This document shows positions 45,465 to 54,281 of a stretch of 64,000 nt of DNA, piece after piece (position 1 is the stretch's first letter; each line of letters starts with the position of its first letter). The notes below the pieces were generated by a model, which saw only the letters and a list, made by a program, of their open reading frames with translations, made no database searches and had not been told where the DNA came from. Source of the DNA: QKMZ01 sp012965515. Its GTDB lineage: Bacteria; Cyanobacteriota; Vampirovibrionia; Obscuribacterales; Obscuribacteraceae. Location of the stretch: the NCBI GenBank assembly GCA_937879965.1, contig CALFMP010000022.1, positions 62,001-126,000 of the forward strand, in the 5' to 3' direction. The translations under genes were made by a program, and so were the position numbers.

Positions 45465-47585
45465 ATGACTGAAAGACCGTCCACAAACCAGGGAAATGAG
45501 GAGAAGTCGGAGGGCGAAAAGCCCAACGGCTCAGACTTTGGCGGCACGGGCAGCTCCACCTGGATTGAGGAAACAATCACCCCAGTTGTTCTGGAGCCCG
45601 GGTCGGTCGTACTGGACAGGTACAAGGTCGTCGAACTAGTAGGCGTCGGCGGTGTGGGCAGTGTGTTTCGAGTGACGCACGTCCACCTGGGCACTGTTTT
45701 TGCCCTGAAATGCCTCAACAAGGAACAGCCAAAAGATCACACCTGGCGTCGTTTCCAGAATGAAGCGAAAGCAGCCCACATTCTCGACCATCCCAGTTTG
45801 ATAAAAGTCCATGACTTCGGTCTGATGCCCGGTCGCCGACCGTACTTCGTAATGGACTTCGTGGAAGGGACAACCCTTGCCGAGGAAATTCAAAGGCTTG
45901 GCAGACTGCCTGTCAAGCGGTGCATCCGGATTTTCATTCAAGTCGCATTTGCAATTGCGTACGCTCACGAAAATGGCGTCATCCATCGCGACCTGAAGTC
46001 AAGCAATATCATGGTCGTGAAATCTGAGAAAGATGGCGCTGAGGAGGAGATTGTCAAGATTGTCGATTTTGGCATCGCCAAATTGACCGGAGCTGACGAG
46101 TTCAATCAACAAACCTTGACTAAAACCGGCGAGATTTTTGGAAGTCCGCTGTTCATGAGTCCCGAGCAATGCATGGGTTTAGTCGTTGATACACGCAGCG
46201 ATTTGTACTCGCTCGGTTGCATGTTCTACGAAGCGCTTACAGGCGCCCCACCGTTTATCGGAGAAAGCGCCCTGGCGACGATGATGAAGCACCAATCGGA
46301 GCCTCCTCTGTCACTGAAAGAAGCTTCATTGGGAATCGATTTCCCTGTCGAACTCGAGCGCATCGTGGCGAAACTTCTGGAGAAGGAGCCAAGCAATCGT
46401 TATCAAAACGCCAGTCTTCTGGCTCAAGACCTCATTCAACTGGAAAGCCAGCTCAAATACGACAGTGCTGCTTCAGGCACCATTTCAGACGGGGCGAGAA
46501 GCGGTAACAGAGCGGCTTACTTTCCGAAGGAAAAATCGATTTTTGCTGGCAATCCAGTCGGACAAGGCATTATTGGTGCAGTGGCATTCCTGGCCGGAAT
46601 GGGCGTGAGCTTCATGTTGTTGCAGGGAGAACTGGACGCCGAGAGAGCAAGAAAGCGTCCGATCATTATCGAGTCACAGCCGCGCGTCAGCACGCCAACA
46701 CTTGATGAAAAGCCATTCTCGCGCATCGATCACGTTACTAAAGAGAGAGTTTTCGCATTTCCAAAAACTCCAATTGGTGCTTTTCTCTTTTCTGATAAAC
46801 CAGGAATCAACTGCATTGGCGAGGTGCGTGTTCCTTACGATCAGCTAATTGGGTTCAACCCAACTTACGATGCGCTGGCAAAAAATCCCCTCTTGCTCAA
46901 GAAGTTCGCTCCCAACGATTTAGCGCTGGTTTTCATGTCCAGAAACGACATGGCAGTCTCGAAAGTCTTCGCCGGTCTGACGCATCTGACGGGCTTGAAG
47001 GCGCTAAACGTCAAGTTCTCCGACTTTAACGACTCCGACTTGAAATATCTTGATTCACTGCCCAATGTCAGCTATCTGAATGTGAGCATGACGACCATCA
47101 CTGGCAATGGACTGGCTGGCATGAAGTTTCTGCCCAAACTAACCTCGCTACACGCTGGTGGTATTCAGAACATTGAAACTTTCCTCGAGCGCATTGAAGA
47201 GATGCCGAGGATTTACCAGCTTTCACTGCATGGAGACCGGCTTACCGACGAGAGTCTTAAGCAGATAAGCAAAGCTCGCACGATGCGTGCTTTATCAGTG
47301 GGTCAAAATATGAACATCACAAATGAAGGCGTCAAACATCTGACCAAGCTAAAAGACCTTCGCTACCTCGATCTCTGTGGCACTTCTGCAGACATGAATT
47401 GCATTGACTCGTTGAAGCAGTTTCCAAAACTGAAAGAGCTGGGAATTTCAGCAAGCATGACTTCGAAGAGCGCAGTCATGACGCTGAGAAAGGCTTTACC
47501 CAAAATCAAGCTATTTGCAGGCAGTCCGGAAAGCAATACTCCGCCGTACTGCCTGGATTTCGATTGGAAAGGAGAAGGTTTGTAG
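45465..47585 (+). CDS. Ser/Thr kinase-LRR receptor, array member 1
   Basis: 706 residues. Hanks kinase about 53-325: loop GVGGVGSVF (first Gly-rich repeat altered, GMGS to GVGS), K82 in ALKCLNK, HRD D176, DFG D201, activation segment TKTGEIFGSPLFMSPEQC. A single span at about 367-387 places the rest outside. A juxtamembrane region beginning VFAFPKTPIGAFLFSD and ending FAPNDLALVFM is followed by leucine-rich repeats (LTHLTGLKALNVKFSDFNDS, DLKYLDSLPNVSYLNVSMTT, LTKLKDLRYLDLCG) and the end motif LDFDWKGEG. First of five paralogues; six bases separate it from the next, so transcription is shared. Confidence 0.93.
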   Translation: MTERPSTNQGNEEKSEGEKPNGSDFGGTGSSTWIEETITPVVLEPGSVVLDRYKVVELVGVGGVGSVFRVTHVHLGTVFALKCLNKEQPKDHTWRRFQNEAKAAHILDHPSLIKVHDFGLMPGRRPYFVMDFVEGTTLAEEIQRLGRLPVKRCIRIFIQVAFAIAYAHENGVIHRDLKSSNIMVVKSEKDGAEEEIVKIVDFGIAKLTGADEFNQQTLTKTGEIFGSPLFMSPEQCMGLVVDTRSDLYSLGCMFYEALTGAPPFIGESALATMMKHQSEPPLSLKEASLGIDFPVELERIVAKLLEKEPSNRYQNASLLAQDLIQLESQLKYDSAASGTISDGARSGNRAAYFPKEKSIFAGNPVGQGIIGAVAFLAGMGVSFMLLQGELDAERARKRPIIIESQPRVSTPTLDEKPFSRIDHVTKERVFAFPKTPIGAFLFSDKPGINCIGEVRVPYDQLIGFNPTYDALAKNPLLLKKFAPNDLALVFMSRNDMAVSKVFAGLTHLTGLKALNVKFSDFNDSDLKYLDSLPNVSYLNVSMTTITGNGLAGMKFLPKLTSLHAGGIQNIETFLERIEEMPRIYQLSLHGDRLTDESLKQISKARTMRALSVGQNMNITNEGVKHLTKLKDLRYLDLCGTSADMNCIDSLKQFPKLKELGISASMTSKSAVMTLRKALPKIKLFAGSPESNTPPYCLDFDWKGEGL

Positions 47586-47591
47586 AGTTCA

Positions 47592-49760
47592 ATGTCAGAA
47601 GCGGAAGAGCCGAATGCAGAAGTAAAAGTAGCCGGGCAAGGCGGTACGCCTGGCGACGGAATTCCGTTTGCCGATACGACAATGTCTTTGCATGCACAAG
47701 CCCCTGCGGAATTACAGCCAGGCGTGATCCTGCTCGAAAAGTTCAAAATTTTAGAATTGCTCGGCGTGGGCGGAATGGGCAGCGTTTACCGTGTCCAGCA
47801 TCTGTTTATGAACCAGCAGTATGCGCTCAAATGTTTGAATCAGACCCAGCGCAATGACATTACCTGGCGCCGATTCGAAAACGAAGCAAAAGCCGCAAAC
47901 ATGCTCGATCACACCAATTTGCTCAGAGTCTTTGAATTCGGACTGCTGCCTGGCGGACGTCCATATTTTCTTATGGAATTGGTCGAAGGCGTCACGCTTG
48001 CCGACGAAATCAGAAAGCTAGGGCGCCTTCCGATGAAGCGTGCCATCAAGATCTTCATTCAAGTTGCTTTTGCCATTCACTACGCGCACGAGCACCACAT
48101 CATCCACCGCGACTTGAAACCAAGCAACATTATGCTGGAAACAAAAAATGGTGAAGAAGCTGTCAAAGTCGTTGATTTCGGTATTGCGAAACTGACTGGT
48201 GTTGATGAATTCAACCAACAAACCTTGACAAAAACCGGTGAAATTTTCGGCAGCCCACTGTACATGAGTCCTGAGCAATGCGCAGGAACCGGCATAGACA
48301 ATCGCTCCGATCTATATTCGCTGGGCTGTCTTTTCTATGAAGCGCTTACCGGCGCACCGCCTTTCATCGGTGACACGGCTATTGCCACTATGATGAAGCA
48401 CCAGCAAGAACCACCTCTTTCTCTCAAAGAAGCCTCCATGGGAATCGGTTTTCCAATTGGATTGGAAAAGGTAATTGCCAAGCTTCTGGAAAAGGACCCC
48501 AATCAGCGATATCAAAAGGCCAATTCACTTGCCGCCGATTTGATAGAGCTGGAGCGCAGTCTCAGCGGCGAGGCGAGCAGTAATTCGGCTCAGCCGATTG
48601 GCGAATTAAGAGCGGATCGCGGTAAAACTGCAACAAAAGCCGCCCAGGGCATGGCGACAAATACCATTCTTGTTTCCATTCTTGCAGCCGCTCTCGGAGC
48701 TATTGGCGGAGCCGGAATATGCTATTTCGCATTGAGTGGTCAAATGAAAGAGATGAAAGACTACTATGAAGCGCGAATACCGAAAGAGTCTCCGTTTGGT
48801 GCCACCGCACCAAGTTCGACATCACCAACAGCAATTTCCGAAACAGAAAAGAAAGTGGTCCCGCCCGCTTCCGGCAGTTTTTCCAAAATAGTCGGTGATG
48901 AACGCGTTCTTACCTTCCCTGCCGGCGTCTGCCTGGGTTCCATAATCGATGATTTTGCCTTTGTTTGCGAAGCCGAGGGAGAAAAGAAATTTCCCAAGCA
49001 GAGAAGGCTCTCTCTAATGGTGCGAAACACGGCATTAAGCTCGCCGGAGCTTCTGATGGGCTTTGCAGCTGACGATCTGGTATTTCTCAATTTCTCATCG
49101 GCAGAACAATTCAAGCCGGATGGCTTCCCTTATATCGCGCACATGACCGGACTGAAGGCGCTCAACGCAAAGCATACTCTATTCAATGACACAGCCTGCT
49201 CGCATCTCGACAAGCTGGTCAATTTACGCTATGCAAATTTCAACAACACGCGCATTCACGGTGACGCTCTCATCAAGTGGCCGGTCCTAAAGAATATCAA
49301 TGTCCTGGACGTATCCAACACGCAAGGAATGCTGCCTTTATGCCAGAAGCTGGCAGAATTGACCAGCTTGTATGAATTGCATATGCAGCATTGCCAGCTG
49401 GATGACGTGCTGTCTAAAGATATATCAGCCTGCAAGCAACTGCGTGTACTTTGTGTTTCCCAAAACAAAGACATTACCGATGCTGGAGTGAGTTATCTGG
49501 CTGATTTGAAAAACCTGATATGGCTCGATCTTTCCGCTACGTCCGTTTCGCCAAACTGTGTCGAGAGTCTGAGTAAAATGCCTGCTCTCAGAAAAGTTGA
49601 ACTGGGTGATATCGATTGGACCGACAGTCAAAAGCGTGCGTTCGAGAAGGCACTCAGACAAAAGTCTCCAGCAATAAAGGTATTTTGGACTGATGAAGAA
49701 ACTTCGGACTTGGTGAAAAATCTACCGGACTTTAAGTGGGATGCCGGCAATCTCAGGTAG
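47592..49760 (+). CDS. Ser/Thr kinase-LRR receptor, array member 2
   Basis: 722 residues. Kinase about 51-321: GVGGMGSVY, K80, HRD D174 in IIHRDLKPSNIM, DFG D195, TKTGEIFGSPLYMSPEQC. Span at about 357-382. The juxtamembrane region is RVLTFPAGVCLGSII ... LSSPELLMGFAADDLVFLNF; exported LRRs follow (MTGLKALNAKHTLFNDTACS, LDKLVNLRYANFNNTRIHGD, LADLKNLIWLDLSATSVSPN) and the C-terminal motif is LPDFKWDAGN. The exported half has diverged more from member 1 than the kinase half. The ATG at 47592 begins six bases after the previous stop. Confidence 0.93.
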   Translation: MSEAEEPNAEVKVAGQGGTPGDGIPFADTTMSLHAQAPAELQPGVILLEKFKILELLGVGGMGSVYRVQHLFMNQQYALKCLNQTQRNDITWRRFENEAKAANMLDHTNLLRVFEFGLLPGGRPYFLMELVEGVTLADEIRKLGRLPMKRAIKIFIQVAFAIHYAHEHHIIHRDLKPSNIMLETKNGEEAVKVVDFGIAKLTGVDEFNQQTLTKTGEIFGSPLYMSPEQCAGTGIDNRSDLYSLGCLFYEALTGAPPFIGDTAIATMMKHQQEPPLSLKEASMGIGFPIGLEKVIAKLLEKDPNQRYQKANSLAADLIELERSLSGEASSNSAQPIGELRADRGKTATKAAQGMATNTILVSILAAALGAIGGAGICYFALSGQMKEMKDYYEARIPKESPFGATAPSSTSPTAISETEKKVVPPASGSFSKIVGDERVLTFPAGVCLGSIIDDFAFVCEAEGEKKFPKQRRLSLMVRNTALSSPELLMGFAADDLVFLNFSSAEQFKPDGFPYIAHMTGLKALNAKHTLFNDTACSHLDKLVNLRYANFNNTRIHGDALIKWPVLKNINVLDVSNTQGMLPLCQKLAELTSLYELHMQHCQLDDVLSKDISACKQLRVLCVSQNKDITDAGVSYLADLKNLIWLDLSATSVSPNCVESLSKMPALRKVELGDIDWTDSQKRAFEKALRQKSPAIKVFWTDEETSDLVKNLPDFKWDAGNLR

Positions 49761-49812
49761 CTAGCAAAGAATATACTGAAATAGCATCCTGTTTCAATTC
49801 GCTGAGGCAAAT

Positions 49813-51984
49813 TTGACAGACGAGTCGAATCAAGAAAAGAAAGACTTCGAGTTGTCGCTCGATCGAGCTAATGCTGCTTTCAACGAAGCGACACTAAGCA
49901 CGACCATGCAACCATATGTAGTGCTGGCGCCGGGCGAGATAATCCTGGAGAAATACCGCATCATCGAGTTGCTTGGCCGAGGCGGAATGGGCAGCGTCTA
50001 CCGTGTTGAGAACCTTCTGGTCAATCGCATTTACGCGCTTAAGTGTTTGAGTAAGGCTCAAGCCGACGACAGTTCTTGGCGACGTTTTCAAAACGAAGCA
50101 AAAGCCGCCCACATGCTTGATCACGCAAATCTCATCAGGGTCTATGACTTCGGGCTTCTGCCAGGTGGGCAGCCATATTTCTTGATGGAGCTTGTCGATG
50201 GTCCCACCCTTGCCGACGAGATCAAGAAAAATGGAAAGTTGGATCTGGAACGCGCACTCAAGATATTCATCCATGTTGCATTCGCAATTCAGTATGCGCA
50301 CAGTCATAAAATTGTGCACAGGGACTTGAAGCCCAGCAACATCATGCTGGTGAAGCCGCATGATGAGCAGGAGCACGAGACTGTCAAAGTTGTTGATTTT
50401 GGGATTGCAAAATTGACAGGTGTCGATGAATTCAATCAACAGACCCTAACCAAAACCGGCGAGATATTCGGCAGTCCGCTCTACATGAGCCCTGAGCAGT
50501 GCATGGGCATCGCTGTCGATCACCGCTCGGACCTGTATTCCCTCGGTTGCGTCTTTTATGAAACGCTCACAGGCGCGCCGCCGTTTATCGGTGACAGCGC
50601 TCTTTCGACAATGTTGAAACATCAGTCGGAAAACCCACTTTCACTGAAAGAAGCCTCTTTGGGTGAGGAATTTCCGGATGAGATTGAGACGGTGATAAGA
50701 ACGCTTTTGGAGAAGGATCCAGACAAGCGATATCAATCTGCAAATAAGTTGGCGGAGGATTTGATTCTTCTGGAAAAAAGCTTGAGAAGCGGCGAGGGTG
50801 CGGTTGTCAAAACAGCTCTGAATAATGCTGCACACAAGCTGGAGAAAGAAAAGGAAAAGCTGACGATCGTGCCGAGCATATACATTACTATTGCTGCTTG
50901 CGCCGCCACGTTTGTCCTGGGGCTGCTCTTTTGTTACTGGCTGATCACTATGCAGCCTGTCACTCCGAAGATCTCGCAGCCCAAACTAATTAGCTTGCAA
51001 CCTTTTGACTCGAAAGCAGCGATCGCGCCGGCTCCTCACGTTAGTGTACAGGTGAAGCCGTGGGCAACGAGAACAAGAAAGTTTGTTGAATACCATTTTC
51101 CTGAAACCGTCAGTTTGGGAATCATCGAGTTTCGAGATGGCTCAACAAAAACTGCTACCGGTCTGGTAAAGATACCAATCGACAAACCGATCGGGCTTTT
51201 GGTGAGCAAGCAATTGTTGTTAAACCCAGAGCTTTTGGATGGTTTTCAACCTGATGACCTGCAAGTACTCAGTTTTGGTGGCGCCAAAACGGTAAGCTCA
51301 GGGGTCTATAAACACTTGAATAGATTGACTGGACTCAAGATGCTCAATCTAAGCGGTACCGATTTTAACGATGACGATCTGCGAAACATTGCCGGATTGA
51401 ACAATCTACGCTATTTGAACTTGGCGACCACGCGTGTAACTTGCGGCGGAGTGCTGCGTTTGCCCTTCCTTTCAAACATAAAATGCCTTGATATTGCTGG
51501 CGCACGCGGAGCCGATTTGTTTGTCAAAAAAATTGCCGACTTGCCCAATTTGAAATCGCTTGTCATTGCCGGCAGCGATATTGGAGACGATGACTTGAAA
51601 GACATCGCCAAAAGCAAATCTCTGAAAGTTTTGTCCTTGGCAAATGATGATATCTCCAACCAAGGGCTCAAACATCTGCTGTCTCTTAAAACTCTCGAGT
51701 GGATTGATGTAACTCAAACCGGAGTGACATACGACAGCTGTGAAATTTTGGCAAAAATGCCGGGTCTAAAAAAGATTGAAATGGGTTCGGTGCTGAAAGA
51801 CGAGGAGAAGGCAGAATTCGATCGCTACCTGCAAAAGCACAGACCGGAGATTCAGACCCTATGGAAGAACGTGAATACGCTTGACCTAGACTCCTGCCTG
51901 CCCGAATTTCCATGGTATGGAAGGTGCATAAAATCCCACACAGACCTGGACTTCACCAAGTTCGTGGATCTCCCAAAATTCTAG
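49813..51984 (+). CDS. Ser/Thr kinase-LRR receptor, array member 3
   Basis: 723 residues, TTG start after GAGG. Kinase about 47-321: GRGGMGSVY, K77, HRD D171 in IVHRDLKPSNIM, DFG D195, TKTGEIFGSPLYMSPEQC. Span about 354-380. The juxtamembrane region is FVEYHFPETVSLGIIEF ... LLNPELLDGFQPDDLQVLSF. LRRs: LNRLTGLKMLNLSGTDFNDD, DLRNIAGLNNLRYLNLATTR, SLKTLEWIDVTQTG. It ends LPEFPWYGRC with an extra 17-residue tail. All catalytic residues are present, so an active kinase is expected. Confidence 0.93.
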   Translation: MTDESNQEKKDFELSLDRANAAFNEATLSTTMQPYVVLAPGEIILEKYRIIELLGRGGMGSVYRVENLLVNRIYALKCLSKAQADDSSWRRFQNEAKAAHMLDHANLIRVYDFGLLPGGQPYFLMELVDGPTLADEIKKNGKLDLERALKIFIHVAFAIQYAHSHKIVHRDLKPSNIMLVKPHDEQEHETVKVVDFGIAKLTGVDEFNQQTLTKTGEIFGSPLYMSPEQCMGIAVDHRSDLYSLGCVFYETLTGAPPFIGDSALSTMLKHQSENPLSLKEASLGEEFPDEIETVIRTLLEKDPDKRYQSANKLAEDLILLEKSLRSGEGAVVKTALNNAAHKLEKEKEKLTIVPSIYITIAACAATFVLGLLFCYWLITMQPVTPKISQPKLISLQPFDSKAAIAPAPHVSVQVKPWATRTRKFVEYHFPETVSLGIIEFRDGSTKTATGLVKIPIDKPIGLLVSKQLLLNPELLDGFQPDDLQVLSFGGAKTVSSGVYKHLNRLTGLKMLNLSGTDFNDDDLRNIAGLNNLRYLNLATTRVTCGGVLRLPFLSNIKCLDIAGARGADLFVKKIADLPNLKSLVIAGSDIGDDDLKDIAKSKSLKVLSLANDDISNQGLKHLLSLKTLEWIDVTQTGVTYDSCEILAKMPGLKKIEMGSVLKDEEKAEFDRYLQKHRPEIQTLWKNVNTLDLDSCLPEFPWYGRCIKSHTDLDFTKFVDLPKF

Positions 51985-52033
51985 TCGTCGGCCGAAGTAC
52001 ATATGCAGACAGCCTTGCGGGTAGAACATACGC

Positions 52034-54202
52034 ATGGGGTCATATCAAGAAGTTACGCCTACGAGCGAAAAAACCTATGCGATGAATCCGATCATGGGTC
52101 CATTCATAGAGCCGGGCACGATTCTTTTGGGCAAGTTTCGAGTCGTTGAGGTTCTCGGCGCCGGCGGAATGGGCAGCGTATACCGCGTCGACCATCTTTT
52201 GATGGAAACTCAGTTTGCGCTCAAGTGCATGAATAAGTTTCAAGAAGCTAACGCCAGTTGGCGGCGTTTCCAGAACGAAGCCAAAGCCGCGTACATGCTC
52301 GATCACCCTAATTTATTGAAAGTTTTCGAACTTGGATTGTTGGATAGCGGACAACCTTTCTTTCTCATGGAGCTGGTTGAAGGTAAGACCCTGGCTGATG
52401 AGATTAAAGCTGTCACGCACCTTCCTATTGAAAGAGCCGTGCACATTTTCATTCAGGTAGCTTTCGCGATTGGATACGCACACGAAAGAAAAATCATTCA
52501 TCGGGATTTGAAGCCCAGCAACATTATGCTTGTGCCGCCCAAGAGTGAAAATGAAGTCGAAGGTATCAAGGTGGTCGACTTCGGCATCGCCAAGCTGACC
52601 GGAGTGGACGACTTTAATCAGCAAACGCTTACACGCACTGGCGAAGTTTTCGGCAGTCCTTTTTATATGAGTCCGGAGCAGTGTGCTGGTCTGCCTGTCG
52701 ATCACCGCTCCGACCTGTATTCGCTCGGGTGCGTTTTCTATGAGGCTTTGACCAGCGCTCCACCTTTCATGGGTGATACGGCTCTTTCCACTATGATGAA
52801 ACATCAAAGCGACCGCCAGCTTTCGCTTAAGGAAGCTTCTTTGGGAGTCAGTTATCCGGCCGCTCTTGAGGCAATCATTAGCAAGCTTCTGGAGAAAGAC
52901 CCAGACAATCGCTATCAGTCTGCAAATCAGCTGGCGAGCGATCTTATGCAGCTGGAGCGTGCCATTAATGAACACAAACAGCAAATCAGCGGGCAAGGGC
53001 CAATCAGTGTTTCTCTGGCACCTGAGAATGAACTGAAGGCGGCCGCTACACGTTTTTTGAAAGAAATGACATGGTTCAGGTTTGCTGCATTTGGCTTCAG
53101 TATGTATCTGCTTGGAGCAATAAGTCTGTATGGAGCTCTCTTCGCCGCAAGCAAGCAAGGAGTCAAGACCGCTATTGTGGAACAGCCTCCGGTCGAGCCG
53201 CAAATAAATGAAACGGGAAAGCAATACTGGTCGGAAATCGAGGCGGACAGAGAGCATCCGAAGCAGACTAAGAAAACTTTCTATTTTCCAGACAACAGGG
53301 TTGTCGGCCTTTTGATAGCGGCAAACGGTTCAACCGGTTTGGCACGCGGAAGAGTCAGTGCTCCTCAAACCATGAAGTCCGGCTTTGTGGCTGGAGATTT
53401 CACTACTCCTGAATGTATCGAAAAATTCAGACCGGAAGAAATTTCTGTTTTCGATTTTAATGCAGAAACAGTTGATTCTACTCATTTCAATGCTCTCAAA
53501 CGTTTCACAGACTTGCGTGCATTAAATGTAAGCGGTACCGCTTTTGGTGACAAGGATCTCCCTATTCTGCAGACTTTTAAGAAGCTTCAGTACCTGAACT
53601 TGTCGCACACTGATGTTGATTGCGCAAACCTTTTGAAATTGCCGTGCGTTTACACCTTGAATGGACTGGATATAAGCCATACCAATGGTGCCGATATCCT
53701 GGTCAAAAACGTATACAGATTTCCCAAACTCCACGAAATTACGTTGAGCGTGAATGCCTTTCGTGATGCCGACATTATTGGATTGGCAAGAAGCAAAAGT
53801 CTAAAGGTAATTGACCTGTCGACAAACACAATCTCTGATCAAGGGGTCGCCAGTCTTTTGCCGCTAAAAACTCTTGAGTGGCTTGATCTGGGAAGAACTG
53901 TAGTTACACCCAAAGTAGTTGAATCATTGAAGAAGTTTCCCAATTTGAAGAGAGTGGAATTGGGCATTCGCGAATGGCCGCAAAATGTTCAGGACAAATT
54001 CGTCAAAGAACTCAAGAAGTCCAAACCAAAAATCGAAGTCTATTTCTATGACACGTTCACTCATGATCCGGCATCCCTGCCTGGTTTCCACTGGCTTGGT
54101 CCGGGATTTCACGGACACGCAAACACGAAGCGCTTGATTCCTCCTCCTCCCACGGGGTCAGTTACCGAATTGCGTGGCGCCCCATCAAATACGTCACCGT
54201 AG
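52034..54202 (+). CDS. Ser/Thr kinase-LRR receptor, array member 4
   Basis: 722 residues with the shortest N-terminal leader of the five. Kinase about 35-308: GAGGMGSVY, K64, HRD D158, DFG D182; the activation segment is the most altered (TRTGEVFGSPFYMSPEQC). Span about 347-371. The juxtamembrane region is TFYFPDNRVVGLLIAANG ... TPECIEKFRPEEISVFDF. LRRs: LKRFTDLRALNVSGTAFGDK, LQTFKKLQYLNLSHTDVDCA, LLPLKTLEWLDLGRTVVTPK. The end motif is LPGFHWLGPG followed by a Pro/Thr-rich tail of about 30 residues found only here. Confidence 0.93.
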   Translation: MGSYQEVTPTSEKTYAMNPIMGPFIEPGTILLGKFRVVEVLGAGGMGSVYRVDHLLMETQFALKCMNKFQEANASWRRFQNEAKAAYMLDHPNLLKVFELGLLDSGQPFFLMELVEGKTLADEIKAVTHLPIERAVHIFIQVAFAIGYAHERKIIHRDLKPSNIMLVPPKSENEVEGIKVVDFGIAKLTGVDDFNQQTLTRTGEVFGSPFYMSPEQCAGLPVDHRSDLYSLGCVFYEALTSAPPFMGDTALSTMMKHQSDRQLSLKEASLGVSYPAALEAIISKLLEKDPDNRYQSANQLASDLMQLERAINEHKQQISGQGPISVSLAPENELKAAATRFLKEMTWFRFAAFGFSMYLLGAISLYGALFAASKQGVKTAIVEQPPVEPQINETGKQYWSEIEADREHPKQTKKTFYFPDNRVVGLLIAANGSTGLARGRVSAPQTMKSGFVAGDFTTPECIEKFRPEEISVFDFNAETVDSTHFNALKRFTDLRALNVSGTAFGDKDLPILQTFKKLQYLNLSHTDVDCANLLKLPCVYTLNGLDISHTNGADILVKNVYRFPKLHEITLSVNAFRDADIIGLARSKSLKVIDLSTNTISDQGVASLLPLKTLEWLDLGRTVVTPKVVESLKKFPNLKRVELGIREWPQNVQDKFVKELKKSKPKIEVYFYDTFTHDPASLPGFHWLGPGFHGHANTKRLIPPPPTGSVTELRGAPSNTSP

Positions 54203-54281
54203 TAGTACATCAAGCACTTATACTTGGAGTGAACGGAGCCTCCAAAATCTGGACCTGATCTTTTAAACAGGCAGGATTCTT